From assembly GCA_021204825.1 (NCBI GenBank), contig JAJPYR010000077.1:40354-104353 (forward strand): DNA of 64,000 nucleotides, written 5' to 3'. Under the pieces are notes generated by a model. That model did not search any database and was not told the DNA's origin. It saw only the letters and a list, made by a program, of their open reading frames with translations. This DNA is from Clostridia bacterium. Lineage in GTDB: Bacteria > Bacillota > Clostridia > Christensenellales > Borkfalkiaceae. Positions 45,106 through 54,556 of this stretch are shown here, piece by piece (the stretch's first letter is position 1; the number at the start of each line of letters is the position of its first letter). The position numbers and the translations under genes were made by a program.

Positions 45106-46056
45106 TCACATCCTGGGGAAGCGCTTGCCGCGGCAGTAGAATTCCTTGTCCTTGTCCCCTATCTCGCGCTGCACCTTGCAGGGCACGCCGTAGGCCACCA
45201 CATTGGCAGGGATGTCCCTGGTCACAACGCTGCCTGCGCCTATGACGGAGTTGTCCCCTATGGTTATGCCGGGCATGATGATGACGCTGGAGCCTATCCA
45301 GACATTGCGGCCTATGCGGATGGGCAGCTCGTACTGGAAGTCATTCTCACGCAGCTCCGGAAGGACAGGATGGCCGGCTGTGCAGAAGGTAACACCGGTG
45401 CCTATGAGGCAGCTGTCCCCGATGAAGATGTCCGCATCATCCACAAAGGTGACGCCGGAGTTGATGTAGACTCCGCTGCCAAGATGGACGTTGTGACAGC
45501 CCCAGTTGGCGTTGACGGGGGTCTCTATGATGCAGTCATCGCCGATTTCCGCAAACATCTCCTTGAGGAGTGCCTGCCTTGTGTCCGTCTCTGTGGGCAT
45601 TGTGCGGTTGTATTCCGTCATTTTGTCCTGGTATACATGCTGCTCCGCAAAGAGTGCGGGGTCGTTGCACCAGTACGGAAGGCCCTGCCTGCGCCTGTCG
45701 GCGTTCAGCTGTTTCTCCTCGTCCGTTACGGGGATATGCACGTCCATGAGCCTCTCCAGGTGCCCTTTGCTGTATCTGAAGTGGGTCCTGAGATACTCCG
45801 CAAGCTCCGGGTCCAGGCCCTCTGAAGGGCACTTGTCCGGGAACAGGTCTATGAAGGCCTCGTTTGGATACATCATCCCGTACTCCCCGGACGCCATGCC
45901 TATGCATTTGCGGAAGGGCTGGTCCTTGGCCTTTGCGCTGGCCTGCTCATTGCTGGCGTACATCATGTAGTATACGTGCGTCTCGCCCTTTGACGATGTG
46001 ATCTGCGTGATTCTGTTTGTCTCGAACGGAATCTGAACCGGTGTCTTGAAATACAT
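45106..46056 (-). CDS. Maltose/galactoside O-acetyltransferase-like protein with ~125 aa N-terminal extension
   Basis: C-terminal left-handed beta-helix features NANWGCHNVHLGSGVYINSGVTFVDDADIFIGDSCLIGTGVTFCTAGHP...IGRNVWIGSSVIIMPGITIGDNSVIGAGSVVTRDIPANVVAYGVPCKV. Confidence 0.85.
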   Translation of the reverse strand: MYFKTPVQIPFETNRITQITSSKGETHVYYMMYASNEQASAKAKDQPFRKCIGMASGEYGMMYPNEAFIDLFPDKCPSEGLDPELAEYLRTHFRYSKGHLERLMDVHIPVTDEEKQLNADRRRQGLPYWCNDPALFAEQHVYQDKMTEYNRTMPTETDTRQALLKEMFAEIGDDCIIETPVNANWGCHNVHLGSGVYINSGVTFVDDADIFIGDSCLIGTGVTFCTAGHPVLPELRENDFQYELPIRIGRNVWIGSSVIIMPGITIGDNSVIGAGSVVTRDIPANVVAYGVPCKVQREIGDKDKEFYCRGKRFPRM

Positions 46057-46099
46057 GTCTTCCCCCTGTTATCTTGACAGATTGCTTGTATATGTTCCG

Positions 46100-47800
46100 T
46101 TATTTTCTGTTTTTGGTGCCCTTCGGCCTGCCCCTTTTTGGCTTGTCCGGCTCTGTGCCTGTGACAGCGCTTTTTCTGCGGACGTTCTTCAGATAAATGA
46201 CATCATCTTCCGGAGAATACTTGTACAGGTAGTTTTTGATGTAATCACAGCTCTTCTGTACACTCAGCCAGTATATAAAGGACCTTACCGGGCCCACAAG
46301 GTTGTCCAGCGTCTTTTTGTCCAGGGATGTCTCGCCGGGATTCAGAAGGAAATATGCTGCAGCGAGATCATGCCTGCAGTATCCGTTGCGGCTGTACAGG
46401 TGAGTCAGAAGGGCATCATACATGTACTTTTCGTCTGAAGCCACCTTCATGTTGGTTATGCCCAGCATATTGCCGGCATCCTTTCTGGACATCCCGGAGG
46501 CTCTCAGCAACGCCACTTTTCTTGACTCTTCACGAACCTCCTCATACATCCATGAGCTTTCCCCCATGCGCCTTGTAAAGGTCTCCTTGATTACCTGCGG
46601 CATGCTTACGGATCCAGCCCATAAAAGAAACTCATCCATGGAGTCCACATACCACTGGGCAAACTGATTCAGATCAGCAAGGGCCTCTTTTACATATGCA
46701 CTGAAAAAGTCATACACTTTCGTGTCCATGTCCTCATCTTCCAGGAAGTCCAGCTTGCCTTCCCTGTGGAGGTCATAGAACTTCATGAGATGCGAGACCT
46801 TCATGTCACGGATGCAGTCCGGGATGCCATGCAGCAGCGTTATGAGCCATGCGTAAGTCTCCACATCAGGCAGGCTTGACCGCACATACAGATTCAGGGA
46901 TTCCGCCACCTGCCTGCAGTATTCCGGATTCTTCATAACCTCTTTATAGAAGTCCTCCCCGCAGTCATCCACAGCGCATGCAGCCTTTGCGTATATGTCC
47001 CTCTCCGAAGGCAGCAGGCCGTCCAGGGACACATCCCTGCCTGCAATGCGTCCTTCAATAAGTCTGCGTACTTTGTGCTGCCACGCAGGGTCTATGGGGT
47101 AAGTGACAGGCTGAGGATTCTCATCCAGATCATACAGGACGCGTGCCCTGTCAAGTGCATCACTGTTCCGCTTGATCATGCTGTCCAGTATGACGAGGAA
47201 TCTGAACACAGGGCTGTATTCCACTGCCTTTATCCTTTCATAATAACTCTCCTCATAGCTGTTTGAGGAAGGATATCTGCGCACTATGTCATAAATGGCG
47301 TCAAGATCCAGTGTGAGGAGCTCATGCAGCGTAAGCAGTCCGCTTTGACCCACCGAATCAAGCACGTTCGAGTGAATGCTTTGACAGCAAAGATTGAAAA
47401 AAGCATCCAAAGACACATTCCGGAACTTGCGGATGTCTTCATATCCCAGGATTTTGTACAGAGGCAGGTGCCTGCGGAGTGCGTACCGGCGAGTTATGTC
47501 CCACTCCTGGATAATGTATATGACCAAAGCATAGACCACTTCCTCCATATGGCCGCAGAGCCCGGGCATCTTGCGCATATTCTTGACTTGATCTCCAAGG
47601 ACTTCACCAAGCGTATCAAAGCCGTTTGCTTTGAGCGCCTCGACAAGCTGCGGCTTCAGATCCAGGCTGTCCACGGCAATGTCATCATAACGGTCATTGC
47701 TCCAGTACCCAAAGATACGGTAAAGAAATTCACTCGTGCGGCCGTTCATAACGAGCCGAACGGCTCTGCCGGCCTTCTCATCAAGCTCTTCATCTGTCAT
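46100..47800 (-). CDS. Alpha-CTD-like / sigma region-4-like HTH protein, paralogue A
   Basis: SLDLKPQLVEALKANGFDTLGEVLGDQVKNMRKMPGLCGHMEEVVYAL (alpha-CTD/HhH-like); RKVALLRASGMSRKDAGNMLGITNMKVASDEKYMYDAL (sigma r4-like HTH); C-terminal RGRPKGTKNRK. ATG at 47800 after AGGTGA. Confidence 0.75.
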   Translation of the reverse strand: MTDEELDEKAGRAVRLVMNGRTSEFLYRIFGYWSNDRYDDIAVDSLDLKPQLVEALKANGFDTLGEVLGDQVKNMRKMPGLCGHMEEVVYALVIYIIQEWDITRRYALRRHLPLYKILGYEDIRKFRNVSLDAFFNLCCQSIHSNVLDSVGQSGLLTLHELLTLDLDAIYDIVRRYPSSNSYEESYYERIKAVEYSPVFRFLVILDSMIKRNSDALDRARVLYDLDENPQPVTYPIDPAWQHKVRRLIEGRIAGRDVSLDGLLPSERDIYAKAACAVDDCGEDFYKEVMKNPEYCRQVAESLNLYVRSSLPDVETYAWLITLLHGIPDCIRDMKVSHLMKFYDLHREGKLDFLEDEDMDTKVYDFFSAYVKEALADLNQFAQWYVDSMDEFLLWAGSVSMPQVIKETFTRRMGESSWMYEEVREESRKVALLRASGMSRKDAGNMLGITNMKVASDEKYMYDALLTHLYSRNGYCRHDLAAAYFLLNPGETSLDKKTLDNLVGPVRSFIYWLSVQKSCDYIKNYLYKYSPEDDVIYLKNVRRKSAVTGTEPDKPKRGRPKGTKNRK

Positions 47801-47817
47801 GGCATTCACCTGTATTT

Positions 47818-47835
47818 ATGCCTTGGATAAGGCAT
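47818..47835. promoter_or_regulatory. Palindrome just upstream of paralogue A
   Basis: ATGCCTT-GGAT-AAGGCAT. Confidence 0.55.
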
Positions 47836-47861
47836 ACTGCACTGTCTTTGTCCGGAGATTG

Positions 47862-47916
47862 AACTTGTATAAAACTTGTTGCATGCAAATGCACAGTACA
47901 AGTTTGGGACAAGTTT
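47862..47916. promoter_or_regulatory. AAACTTGT/ACAAGTTT repeat cluster upstream of paralogue A
   Basis: AACTTGTATAAAACTTGTTGCATGCAAATGCACAGTACAAGTTTGGGACAAGTTT; same elements as 45046-45090. Confidence 0.55.
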
Positions 47917-47922
47917 ATGGCC

Positions 47923-49572
47923 TCAGAAATCCATGTCAAGCAGGGCGTCCACAGAATTTTTGCGGGTGCGCTTCAAATGGATGATGTCCTTGTCCGGAGA
48001 ATAGCTGTACAGTCTGTTTATGATCTCCTTGTAATTCCTCTGTATGTAATTCCAGTATACAAAGGCCCTTTCCGGGCCAAGGAGGCCGTCTAAAGTCTTT
48101 CTGTCCAGGTTCTTTGCGCCGGGGTTCATGAGGAAGTAAACGGCCACGAGGTCATGAATGCAGCGGCCATTTTCATCGTTTATATGATGCCAGAGCCACC
48201 AGTCTATGTTCTTCTCGTCCGCAGCGACTTTCATGTTGGTTATGCCAAGGCGGGCGCCGGCCTCTTTTCTGGTCAACCCGGCCGCCCTGAGCCTGACCAC
48301 ATTGTGTATCTCCTCAAGCTCTGTGTCGAAGAAGCCCCGGTGTTCCCCCATCCTTCTTGTGAAGGTCTCTTTAATAACCTGCTCCATGCTTGCAGATCCC
48401 GCCCATTCCAGGAATTGGCCTATGCGCTGCGCCATGACTGCATCCGCCCGGGGGCCTTGCGCAAGGCGGACATTCACGAATGCAGAGAAAAAGCCGTATA
48501 TGGTCTTGTCCATGAAGCCGTCAAGATAATCGAGATCAAACTCCCCCCGCAGGTTATAGTATTTTATGACCTCGGAGACTTTCATGTTCCGGATGCTCTC
48601 AGGTATGCCGTGCAGGTATTTGTGCAGCCATGCGTACTGCTCCGTTTCAGGCAGTGTCACTACGACATGGTATCCGAGACAATCCGCAAGATACGCGGAA
48701 TACTCGGGGTCTTCCTGTATGCCTTCAAAGACATCCTCCCCGCAGATGTCTATTGCCTCAGCGGCCTTTTGGTATGCGGCCCTGGCTGTGGGAGGCATGC
48801 CGTCCAGGGAGACATCCTTCCCTGCTGCTCTGGCATCCAGAAGGCTCCGGATTCTCTGCTTCCAGAAAGGATTTATCGGGTATGTTACAGGCTGGGGATT
48901 TTCATCCAGATCCAGCGGAGTGAGATATCTGCATTCCGGCAGAACATCAAACTTCTTGAGATACAGATCCAGACGTACAAGATAATTGAACAGCAGGTCA
49001 TGGTCCGATGCGGCTTCCGGCTCGTTCGGCATCTTTTTACTGCGGTAATTGAGAATCATGCCGCGGATTGACGTGATATCCAGTTTGAGAAACTCATACA
49101 GAGTAACAACCCTGCTGTACTGGGCGGCTCTGACCACTTCAATGCAGTCATGCATGTCCCAGTTATCCGCGAACACATCCACAGGAACATTCCTGTACTT
49201 GCGTATGTCGTCATACCTGAGAATCTTGTACAGCGGCAGGTCTCTCTTTACGGCATACCCCATAAGAAGTGCCCTGTCCTCCAGAACATATTCCGCCACG
49301 GCCGCAATGACTTCCTCTGCATGCTCCTCCAATCCTTCCTTTTTGCGCAGAAACCTTGGTTCCTCGCGAAGGACAGACCCTATTGTTCCATACCCGCCGC
49401 TTTTGAGGCTTTCCATAATGTCCGGGGCAAGGTCCAGGCCGGTTATGTCCAGATCGTCATACCAGTCGGTCATGCGAAGGCCAAAGTGATTGAACAGCCA
49501 TCCGGTCGTGCGGCACTTCATTATGGTGCGTGCCAGCTCTTTGGCCTGCACTTTTATATCGGGATTTGTCAT
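47923..49572 (-). CDS. Alpha-CTD-like / sigma region-4-like HTH protein, paralogue B
   Basis: GLDLAPDIMESLKSGGYGTIGSVLREEPRFLRKKEGLEEHAEEVIAAV; NVVRLRAAGLTRKEAGARLGITNMKVAADEKNI; co-linear with paralogue A (LDENPQPVTYPI, QVIKETFTRRMGE shared). Confidence 0.75.
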   Translation of the reverse strand: MTNPDIKVQAKELARTIMKCRTTGWLFNHFGLRMTDWYDDLDITGLDLAPDIMESLKSGGYGTIGSVLREEPRFLRKKEGLEEHAEEVIAAVAEYVLEDRALLMGYAVKRDLPLYKILRYDDIRKYRNVPVDVFADNWDMHDCIEVVRAAQYSRVVTLYEFLKLDITSIRGMILNYRSKKMPNEPEAASDHDLLFNYLVRLDLYLKKFDVLPECRYLTPLDLDENPQPVTYPINPFWKQRIRSLLDARAAGKDVSLDGMPPTARAAYQKAAEAIDICGEDVFEGIQEDPEYSAYLADCLGYHVVVTLPETEQYAWLHKYLHGIPESIRNMKVSEVIKYYNLRGEFDLDYLDGFMDKTIYGFFSAFVNVRLAQGPRADAVMAQRIGQFLEWAGSASMEQVIKETFTRRMGEHRGFFDTELEEIHNVVRLRAAGLTRKEAGARLGITNMKVAADEKNIDWWLWHHINDENGRCIHDLVAVYFLMNPGAKNLDRKTLDGLLGPERAFVYWNYIQRNYKEIINRLYSYSPDKDIIHLKRTRKNSVDALLDMDF

Positions 49573-49589
49573 GGTTCAGTCCTTTGCTG

Positions 49590-49607
49590 ATGCCTTGGAC
49601 AAGGCAT
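49590..49607. promoter_or_regulatory. Palindrome just upstream of paralogue B
   Basis: ATGCCTT-GGAC-AAGGCAT, same 18-nt layout and distance as at 47818-47835. Confidence 0.55.
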
Positions 49608-49691
49608 ACTGCGCTGTCTTTTGTGAGGAAATGCAGCAACTTGCTGCGTGTATCTGCAACTTACGGTTTTGAATCTGGTTTGAGCAAGCGG

Positions 49692-51311
49692 CTACTGCTC
49701 CAGGGCGTGAGGCTTCATGTCCACGGTGTCCGTGTCCGGATGGTATTCGTAAAGGAGCTCGCCGCCCAGAAAGTTCTTCACCTTTTCCGCGTCATCCGGA
49801 TAAAGGACTCTGCGGACAAGGTCAAACGGAACGGAATCCTTGCCGGAAAGCAGCATGTATACCGCGAAGAAGTCGTATCTGTATGACGCATAGCGCCTGT
49901 ATGGCAGGAAATAAATGTAACAGTTCGTGCCTCTAAGGGGTGAGTAGTACTGGAATGGGCCACCGGGATCAGCCTTTTTGCTGCGCTTCATTTTAGAGAG
50001 CCTGGATATGACATCGTCCGGATCTGTGCCGTCTGCAATGGCTTTCATTTCATCCGGGGCTTCGTGGCCGTCTTCTTCGGTGTCACGCAGAAAGGTGTCG
50101 TATACGGCGGTCAGCATGCTCACATTGCCAACCCAGTGAAGAAGGTCCAGAAACTCCCAGTCCCCGTCATTCTCAAGAAGCCAGTCAAAATCCTCAATGG
50201 TCCGGCAGGCCTCAGCCATCCTTTCCATATGCCGGTATGCGTCCTCCAGGGACAGCATCCTGCCGGTGCTGTGAAACAGCTCCCAGTTCCTGAAAAAACT
50301 GGGCTCCCGCGCAGTGCCGACATACATGCTGTACGGGGAACTCTTGAACCCGTTTCTGTTCCTGGGCATTTTGTAATGATACAGGGCCCTCGCCGGCATC
50401 TGCCGAAACCTTTCCGGCACAGCCATGTACAGGCTGCGGAGCATTTCCTTGCGCTGCATAAGCTCCAGGGCAGCGGGACAGAATGCAGCAAGACATTCCG
50501 CAAGCTTTTCAAAGGCCTCCCTGTTGTCCAGGACGTCATAATAGAAATCCGCCCCGCAGTCCGCTATGGCCTCTGCAGACCTGTCATACAGGGCCTTTTC
50601 GTAAACTGTCAGGCCCGCCGTGGACACTTCATCCCCTGCTATGCGGTCATCGGTAAGCGAAGACACCTTATACGCCTCCCTGGCTGGCAGCGGGTATGAT
50701 ATCACCTGGATCTCCGGCTCATTCAGCGGATATGACATGGGAAGCATGCGTCTTGTAATGATATCCAGGTCCGAATGCAGATTCATCAGCATGCTGCGAA
50801 GCGTACTGTCCTCATACCGGCCGTACTTATGGTATTCAATGAGGTTCATTTTAAGAAAATCATACAGCGTAATGATTCCGTGAGCCCTGAGCGCATCCCC
50901 GTCCACAGAATAATTGTTTCTGCTCTGTTTGAAGTCATACAGCAGATAGTTTCTGTACCTGTCTATGTCCTTCAGTCCAATGAGCCTGTAAATGGGCACA
51001 GGATTGTTCTGGTATGCCTTTTTGCCTTCCTCAAATGCTCTGCAAAAATATGCGTCCAGGGCATCCATCATGCCGATGACATATCCTGCCAGGTACCTCT
51101 TTTTCCTGAGGCTTGCGGGAGAGCATTTCAGAATCTGGCCTATTGTCATAATCCTGTGGTTTGCAAGCAGTTCCAGGACATCATCATCAAAACCCACATG
51201 GTCCAGCGGGATTCTGGAGAACACGCCGTCCGGTGAGATGTGGAGCATGTATTGCAGTCCCGATTGGGACCGTGTATCCGTGATGTACTGGCGCTTCTCC
51301 TTCTTTGGCAT
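49692..51311 (-). CDS. Paralogue C of the same family (no clear sigma-like HTH)
   Basis: VGFDDDVLELLANHRIMTIGQILKCSPASLRKKRYLAGYV; PVPIYRLIGLKDIDRYRNYLLYDF; C-terminal YDFFAVYMLLSGKDSVPFDLVRRVLYPDDAEKVKNFLG. Confidence 0.7.
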   Translation of the reverse strand: MPKKEKRQYITDTRSQSGLQYMLHISPDGVFSRIPLDHVGFDDDVLELLANHRIMTIGQILKCSPASLRKKRYLAGYVIGMMDALDAYFCRAFEEGKKAYQNNPVPIYRLIGLKDIDRYRNYLLYDFKQSRNNYSVDGDALRAHGIITLYDFLKMNLIEYHKYGRYEDSTLRSMLMNLHSDLDIITRRMLPMSYPLNEPEIQVISYPLPAREAYKVSSLTDDRIAGDEVSTAGLTVYEKALYDRSAEAIADCGADFYYDVLDNREAFEKLAECLAAFCPAALELMQRKEMLRSLYMAVPERFRQMPARALYHYKMPRNRNGFKSSPYSMYVGTAREPSFFRNWELFHSTGRMLSLEDAYRHMERMAEACRTIEDFDWLLENDGDWEFLDLLHWVGNVSMLTAVYDTFLRDTEEDGHEAPDEMKAIADGTDPDDVISRLSKMKRSKKADPGGPFQYYSPLRGTNCYIYFLPYRRYASYRYDFFAVYMLLSGKDSVPFDLVRRVLYPDDAEKVKNFLGGELLYEYHPDTDTVDMKPHALEQ

Positions 51312-51380
51312 GTGTCCGGCCTCCGCACCATTCTCTCAGGTGCCCCGCTGTGCTGCAAAGCAGCCTGCAATATGCTTCAA

Positions 51381-51400
51381 ATGCCGCCTGGATACGGCAT
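51381..51400. promoter_or_regulatory. Variant palindrome upstream of paralogue C
   Basis: ATGCCG-CCTGGATA-CGGCAT; both arms differ from the A/B version but symmetry is kept; followed by conserved GCTGTCTTT. Confidence 0.45.
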
Positions 51401-51492
51401 ATTATGCTGTCTTTCTGTGAAAATGGACTTGCACGGAACTTGTCATGCACCGGTGCGGTGCGCAAGCCTCTTATGCATGAAATACGGAGCGG

Positions 51493-53103
51493 TCACTCAA
51501 AGGCCTTCTCTTTCATGGTCACCATGCCCGTATCCGGATTGTATTCATAGCAGAATGAATCATACTTGCTCTCATATGAAAGATATTTTCTGAAGTCATC
51601 CGCATCTTCCAGATAGAGGAACCCGTCAAGGATGTTTCCGGGCACGGAAGTTTTGCCTGTGAGAAGCATGTATACGGCGAAGAAATCATATCTGCAGCCA
51701 CTGTATATGGACCAGAACGAATAATTCCAGTCGTCGTCCCCGTAATAAGGGAAGGCATCGCACTCTTCATCGGAGTCAATCATCATTTCATGAAACCGGG
51801 CAATGACCTCATCCGGGTCCGTCTCCGTTATCTGCTGCTTCATCTGCTTTGCGGCCTCGTGGCTGTGCTGCCTTGGAGGCTTCATGAAGTTGTCATATAT
51901 GGCATTAAGGACGCTGGCATGGGAAAGCCAGTCCAGAAGGTCTATGAACTGCTCGTCATTATCCGTGTCAATAAGCCTGTCCAGCTCCTCAATGGTTGTG
52001 CAGCCGTTCATGAGGTCCTCCATATGGCTGAAGGCATCCTCAAGGGTCATCATCCTGTCGCTTTTGCGCAGCGGTTCATAGCTTTTGAAAAACACAACAT
52101 CTTTTGAATTGAAATAGCTTCTGTACGGCCAGTCGCTGCCTGTATCTGTATAACGGGGCCTCATATAACGGTTCAGGACTCTTGCGGGCATCTTTTTGAG
52201 CCTGTCCGGCACGGCATAATACAGTCTGCGGATCATTTCCTTCCTCTGCAGGAGCTCCATCTCAGGGGCATGGAATACGGCAAGGCTTTTGGCGAAGCTT
52301 TCAAAGGGCTCCCTGTTGTCCAGTACATCATAATAGAAGCCTTCGCCGCAGTCCTCTATTGCCTCTGCAGACCTGCTGTACAGCGCTTTTTCGTATGACG
52401 TCATGCCCTTTAAAGACACCTTGTCCCCTGCTATGCGGTCATCGGTAATGGATGAGACCTTTTCCCTTGCATCCTCCGGAAGAGGATACGTTATGACATC
52501 CTTCCCCGGACAGTCCAGCGGCATGACCATGGAAGGCACCTTGTTTATGGAACGTAGGCCTTTCTTTACGCCGCCCAGCACGATGCGGACCTCGTAATCG
52601 GTGCATTCAAAATTCTCATGATACGCGGCAAGATCCAGCTTCAAAAAGTCCATCAGGGTTATAATCCCTCTCTTTCTGAGGGAACCGAATACCTCCGGGA
52701 TAAAATGCAGAACAACCCTGTTGAAGTCATAAATGAGATAATTTGCGTAACGGCTTATATCCTTCAGTCCGAGAAGCCTGTATATGGGCACCGGGTTGTC
52801 GTAATACTCTTTCTTCTGCTTTTCAAGGCTTTCATAGAGGTAATCGTCGAATGTGTCCAGGGTCTCAATCATATAATTCTTCAGGCACCAGCTGTGCCTG
52901 AGGTCAAACGATGAATACTGCAGAAGCTGACCCACTGTGCCTATTCCCATGCGGTGCTTCATTATGTCCAGTATCTCATCGCTGAATCCGGCTTCATCTA
53001 TGGCAACAGTCTTGTAGGCCCCGTTTGCGTTAACGCATGCGTCATCGGCGAATGTGTCATGAGAATTGCCGTTTAAAAAATGCCTCTTCTTCCCCCTGGC
53101 CAT
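51493..53103 (-). CDS. Paralogue D of the same family (no clear sigma-like HTH)
   Basis: AGFSDEILDIMKHRMGIGTVGQLLQYSSFDLRHSWCLKNYMIETLDTF; PVPIYRLLGLKDISRYANYLIYDF; YDFFAVYMLLTGKTSVPGNILDGFLYLEDADDFRKYLS. Confidence 0.7.
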   Translation of the reverse strand: MARGKKRHFLNGNSHDTFADDACVNANGAYKTVAIDEAGFSDEILDIMKHRMGIGTVGQLLQYSSFDLRHSWCLKNYMIETLDTFDDYLYESLEKQKKEYYDNPVPIYRLLGLKDISRYANYLIYDFNRVVLHFIPEVFGSLRKRGIITLMDFLKLDLAAYHENFECTDYEVRIVLGGVKKGLRSINKVPSMVMPLDCPGKDVITYPLPEDAREKVSSITDDRIAGDKVSLKGMTSYEKALYSRSAEAIEDCGEGFYYDVLDNREPFESFAKSLAVFHAPEMELLQRKEMIRRLYYAVPDRLKKMPARVLNRYMRPRYTDTGSDWPYRSYFNSKDVVFFKSYEPLRKSDRMMTLEDAFSHMEDLMNGCTTIEELDRLIDTDNDEQFIDLLDWLSHASVLNAIYDNFMKPPRQHSHEAAKQMKQQITETDPDEVIARFHEMMIDSDEECDAFPYYGDDDWNYSFWSIYSGCRYDFFAVYMLLTGKTSVPGNILDGFLYLEDADDFRKYLSYESKYDSFCYEYNPDTGMVTMKEKAFE

Positions 53104-54458
53104 TACTCTTCATCCCCCTTTTTCTCTGCGGGCGAGCTCATGCCTTTGGCCTCGCGGTTGGCCTTAACCTGTTTCTCGTAGCCGTAGTCCGTGGGCGTGT
53201 AATATACGCGGTCTTTGAGCTTGTCCGGAAGATACTGCTGCTCCACGTATCCGCCGGGATAGTTGTGCGGGTACTTGTAGTTCAGGGACTGGGCCTTTGT
53301 GGCCTTGTCTCCGTACGTGTTGTCCTTTATGTACGGCGGCACGCCTTCATCATCACGGGTGTTTTTTGCGTCTTCCTGCGCGGCCTTCATCGCGGCCTTT
53401 ACGGTGCCGCTCTTGGGGGCCTCACAGACGTAGATTATGGCGTTGGAAAGGGGTATCAAACCTTCCGGGTAGCCTGTTTTCTCAAGGACGTACATGGCGG
53501 ATGAGGCCACAACAAGGGCGTTGGGGTCTGCCATGCCGACGTCTTCGGATGAATGGATAACAAGGCGGCGGGCTATTATCATGGGGTCGCAGCCGCCCTC
53601 AATCAGCCGCATGGCATAGTACAGGGCCGCATTGGAATCGCTCCCGCGGAGGGATTTGCAGAATGCGGACAGGTAATCGTAATAGGCGTCTTCGTTGAAG
53701 GCAAGGGACTTGCGCTGTATGGACTGCTCTGCATCCGCGAGGGTCACGTGAATCCTTCCGTCTGCAGACGGCGGGGTTGTGAGGACTGCAAGCTCTATGG
53801 CATTATATGCCGCACGGAGGTCCCCTCCTGCAGTGCGGGCTATGTGGGCTATGGCGTCATCATCCACAACGGCATTGTAATTGCCAAGCCCCTTCCGGGT
53901 GTCCGTGACGGCTTTGCGGACAGCGCCGGCTATGTCATCTTCCGAGAGCTGCTTGAACTCAAATACACGGCACCTGGAGACTATTGCAGGCGTCATGGAT
54001 GCATACGGGTTCTCGGTTGTGGAGCCTATGAAGATTATGGTTCCCCTCTCTATCGCAGGCAGAAGGGAATCGGACTGGGTCTTGTTGAAGCGGTGGCACT
54101 CGTCCAAAAGCAGATACGTGCGCCTGTTGTATAGGCGCAGGCTGTCTGTGGCCTGGTCTACAGCGCGCTTTACGTCTGCCACTCCGGACTGGACGGCGTT
54201 GAGCTTTATGAACTCCCCGTGCGTTGTCTGCGCCACTATGTGCGCAAGCGTTGTCTTGCCCGTTCCCGGAGGGCCCCAGAATATGCAGCTCCCCAGACGG
54301 TCCAAAGAGATGGCCCTGCGGAGAAGGGACCCTTCCGCCACTATGTGCTTCTGGCCAATGAAATCCGCAAGGCAGTTTGGCCGCATGCGCTCTGCAAGCG
54401 GCTTGGCCTTCTCTTCGTTTCCGTTCAAGTCAAACAAGTCCATATGTGTTACCTGCAA
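53103..54458 (-). CDS. rarA: Replication-associated recombination protein A (AAA ATPase)
   Basis: GQKHIVAEGSLLRRAI; FWGPPGTGKTTLA; LLLDECHRFNK; FIGSTTENPYASM. Confidence 0.9.
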   Translation of the reverse strand: MQVTHMDLFDLNGNEEKAKPLAERMRPNCLADFIGQKHIVAEGSLLRRAISLDRLGSCIFWGPPGTGKTTLAHIVAQTTHGEFIKLNAVQSGVADVKRAVDQATDSLRLYNRRTYLLLDECHRFNKTQSDSLLPAIERGTIIFIGSTTENPYASMTPAIVSRCRVFEFKQLSEDDIAGAVRKAVTDTRKGLGNYNAVVDDDAIAHIARTAGGDLRAAYNAIELAVLTTPPSADGRIHVTLADAEQSIQRKSLAFNEDAYYDYLSAFCKSLRGSDSNAALYYAMRLIEGGCDPMIIARRLVIHSSEDVGMADPNALVVASSAMYVLEKTGYPEGLIPLSNAIIYVCEAPKSGTVKAAMKAAQEDAKNTRDDEGVPPYIKDNTYGDKATKAQSLNYKYPHNYPGGYVEQQYLPDKLKDRVYYTPTDYGYEKQVKANREAKGMSSPAEKKGDEE

Positions 54459-54556
54459 TATGCAGCCTTTTGCAGCTGCATATGAATGAAGTATTGGTTG
54501 TTTTCTGCCGCATTTGAGGCATATATGCGGGGCGCATGCGCTTCTTCGCGCCCCGG

